Shown piece after piece: positions 5,091 through 6,273 of a stretch of DNA of 6,273 bases. The notes beneath the pieces are model-generated. The model ran no database searches. It was not told where the DNA came from and worked only from the letters and a program-made list of their open reading frames with translations. This DNA is from an uncultured Collinsella sp. (lineage in GTDB: Bacteria; Actinomycetota; Coriobacteriia; Coriobacteriales; Coriobacteriaceae), in contig UQXT01000107.1 of NCBI GenBank assembly GCA_900545075.1, positions 1 through 6,273 of the forward strand. Direction: 5' to 3'. The stretch's first letter is position 1, and every line of letters begins with the position of its first letter. The position numbers and the translations under genes are program-made.

Positions 5091-5123
5091 AGTATATTAA
5101 CCCGAACCTTTGTCCTTGTGCAA
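5091..5123 (-). promoter_or_regulatory. Probable sigma-70-type promoter of tRNA-Pro
   Basis: On the minus strand, -35 TTGCAC (5118-5123) is followed after 18 nt by -10 TAATAT (5094-5099), overlapping a second -10-like TATACT (5091-5096). It lies in the 80-nt gap between the coaBC stop and the tRNA, leaving a short leader of about 35-40 nt to be removed by 5' processing. Confidence 0.55.
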
Positions 5124-5131
5124 GAACTTTT

Positions 5132-6273
5132 TTAAATATTTTGAAGCAAGTCCAAAATTGAATCTGCGAGCTGGGGTTTTGTTAGTACGGGAAGTTCTTG
5201 CGTGCCCGCTGTACTCACGATCCAGGCCTTGTTGGTGTCGGTCCCAAAGCCCGAATCGGCGCGCGAGACATCGTTGGCGATAATGGCATCGCAGCCCTTG
5301 CGAGTCAATTTACGCTCGGCGTACTCCACGACGTTATCGGTCTCGGCCGCAAAGCCGATCACGCACCGCTCTCCCTTTTGGCGCGAAAGCTCGGCCAAGA
5401 TATCGACCGTCTCGACCAGTTCGATGCAATCCAGGCGCTCGTTGGCCTTTTTGAGCTTATGGTCGGCAGGGGCTGCGGGCGTGTAGTCAGCGACGGCAGC
5501 CGCGCAAATGGCCGCATCGGCCGTCTGAAAGGCACCCAGCGCCGCCTGCAGCATTTCTGCGGCGGTCTGCACGCGCACACAATCCACGTCGCGGGGGACA
5601 TCGAGCGATGTCGGCCCCAGCACAAGCGTGACCGTAGCACCGCGGCGAGCGGCCTCCCCCGCCAGGGCGATGCCCATCTTGCCCGACGACCGGTTTCCGA
5701 TGAAGCGTACGGGGTCGATCGGCTCGTGCGTGGGGCCGGCGGTGATCACGATTCGCTTGCCCGCAAGGTATTGCGGGACGGGGTTCAGCACCTCGCAGAC
5801 AGCCTGGACAATGTCCTCGGGCTCGCTCATGCGTCCCGTGTCCACGTCACCGCAGGCAAGGTAGCCGCTGCCGGGTCCCACCACATGGACACCGCGCTCG
5901 CGCAGCGTGGCCATGTTGGCCTGCGTGGCCGGCGTCTTCCACATGCCATTGTTCATGGCCGGCGCAATCACGATGGGTCGCGGCGTGGCTAGCAGCGTGG
6001 TGGAGATGAGGTCGTCGGCGATACCGTTGGCCATCTTGGCGATGATATTAGCCGTCGCGGGCGCCACGACCACCAGATCGGGCTCCTGTGCCAGCGAGAT
6101 ATGGTGGATGGGGTCGGAGGGGTCGTCGAATAGGCCCACGGCAACGGGCTCGTTGGTGAGCGCACGGAAGGTGAGCGGGCCCACAAATTCGGTGGCATGC
6201 TCGCTCATAACGACCTTGACACGCGCGCCGCGCTTTTGAAGCAGGCGCACGATATTGCACGACTTATAGGCGG
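5132..6273 (-). CDS. coaBC: Bifunctional phosphopantothenoylcysteine decarboxylase / phosphopantothenate-cysteine ligase (5' partial)
   Basis: The minus-strand frame runs off the window at 6273. About 379 residues are visible against roughly 400 for the family, so only some 20 N-terminal residues are missing; the GTG at 6250 is internal, since family sequence (AYKSCNIVRLLQKRG) precedes it. The N-terminal CoaC half is an FMN-dependent decarboxylase. It carries the active-site His in HISLA, the PAMNNGMW loop with its Asn, and the catalytic Cys of GYLACGD (codon at 5852-5854). The C-terminal CoaB half is the CTP-dependent ligase, with ITAGPTHEPIDPVRFIGNRS-SGKMG, AAAVADY, the KLKK lysine motif, GFAAET and IANDVS. 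Together they convert 4'-phosphopantothenate plus cysteine to 4'-phosphopantetheine in the cytoplasm, two steps of coenzyme A synthesis. All key residues are present. It ends 80 nt before tRNA-Pro. This is core-genome DNA and marks the conserved flank. Confidence 0.96.
   Translation of the reverse strand, partial: AYKSCNIVRLLQKRGARVKVVMSEHATEFVGPLTFRALTNEPVAVGLFDDPSDPIHHISLAQEPDLVVVAPATANIIAKMANGIADDLISTTLLATPRPIVIAPAMNNGMWKTPATQANMATLRERGVHVVGPGSGYLACGDVDTGRMSEPEDIVQAVCEVLNPVPQYLAGKRIVITAGPTHEPIDPVRFIGNRSSGKMGIALAGEAARRGATVTLVLGPTSLDVPRDVDCVRVQTAAEMLQAALGAFQTADAAICAAAVADYTPAAPADHKLKKANERLDCIELVETVDILAELSRQKGERCVIGFAAETDNVVEYAERKLTRKGCDAIIANDVSRADSGFGTDTNKAWIVSTAGTQELPVLTKPQLADSILDLLQNI

Noticed and set aside
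5198..5992. 264-codon plus-strand frame across coaBC
   Set aside because: coaBC on the other strand has all family motifs; this frame is Arg/His/Gly-rich with no recognisable domain.

Overview
The window looks like a chromosomal segment of a GC-rich Actinomycetota gut bacterium, most plausibly a Coriobacteriia (Collinsella/Olsenella-like) genome. I infer this from the base composition, the CoaBC and tRNA sequences, the Flp-type prepilin signal and the DUF6273-like domain; no marker in the window fixes the genus. It has three parts: an ABC-transporter operon on the left, a broken accessory mosaic in the middle, and an ordinary core-genome end on the right.

Left (1-1800, + strand). A fused membrane/ATPase ABC protein, cut by the window edge, overlaps by its ribosome-binding site with a small membrane-anchored protein. 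The two form one translationally linked operon. Two strong hairpins follow, one of them a perfect 16-bp inverted repeat.

Middle (1880-4510). This stretch holds pieces of several unrelated genes on both strands. They are the C-terminal half of a DEDDh (DnaQ-like) exonuclease; a minus-strand cassette of a broken thioredoxin-fold protein, a secreted four-cysteine protein and a three-helix membrane protein; and the tail of a BspA-like surface protein. The last gene is a large pilin-like surface protein: a prepilin signal of the G|xxxxEY type, a linker and a C-terminal DUF6273-like domain. Its best start codon and ribosome-binding site are separated from the prepilin frame by a run of eight G. At eight G the gene is out of frame; at nine or six it would be in frame with a normal leader. 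This is the most interesting signal in the window: a candidate phase-variable surface adhesin/pilin. A strong terminator closes the gene.

Right (4512-6273). About 390 bases without a convincing gene hold clustered hairpins and a triple half-site palindrome. Then come, on the minus strand, a terminator, tRNA-Pro(GGG) with its promoter, and coaBC (coenzyme A biosynthesis, 5' end outside the window). The accessory mosaic begins just past the tRNA 3' end, as expected of a tRNA-adjacent insertion hotspot, although no second attachment-site copy is visible here.
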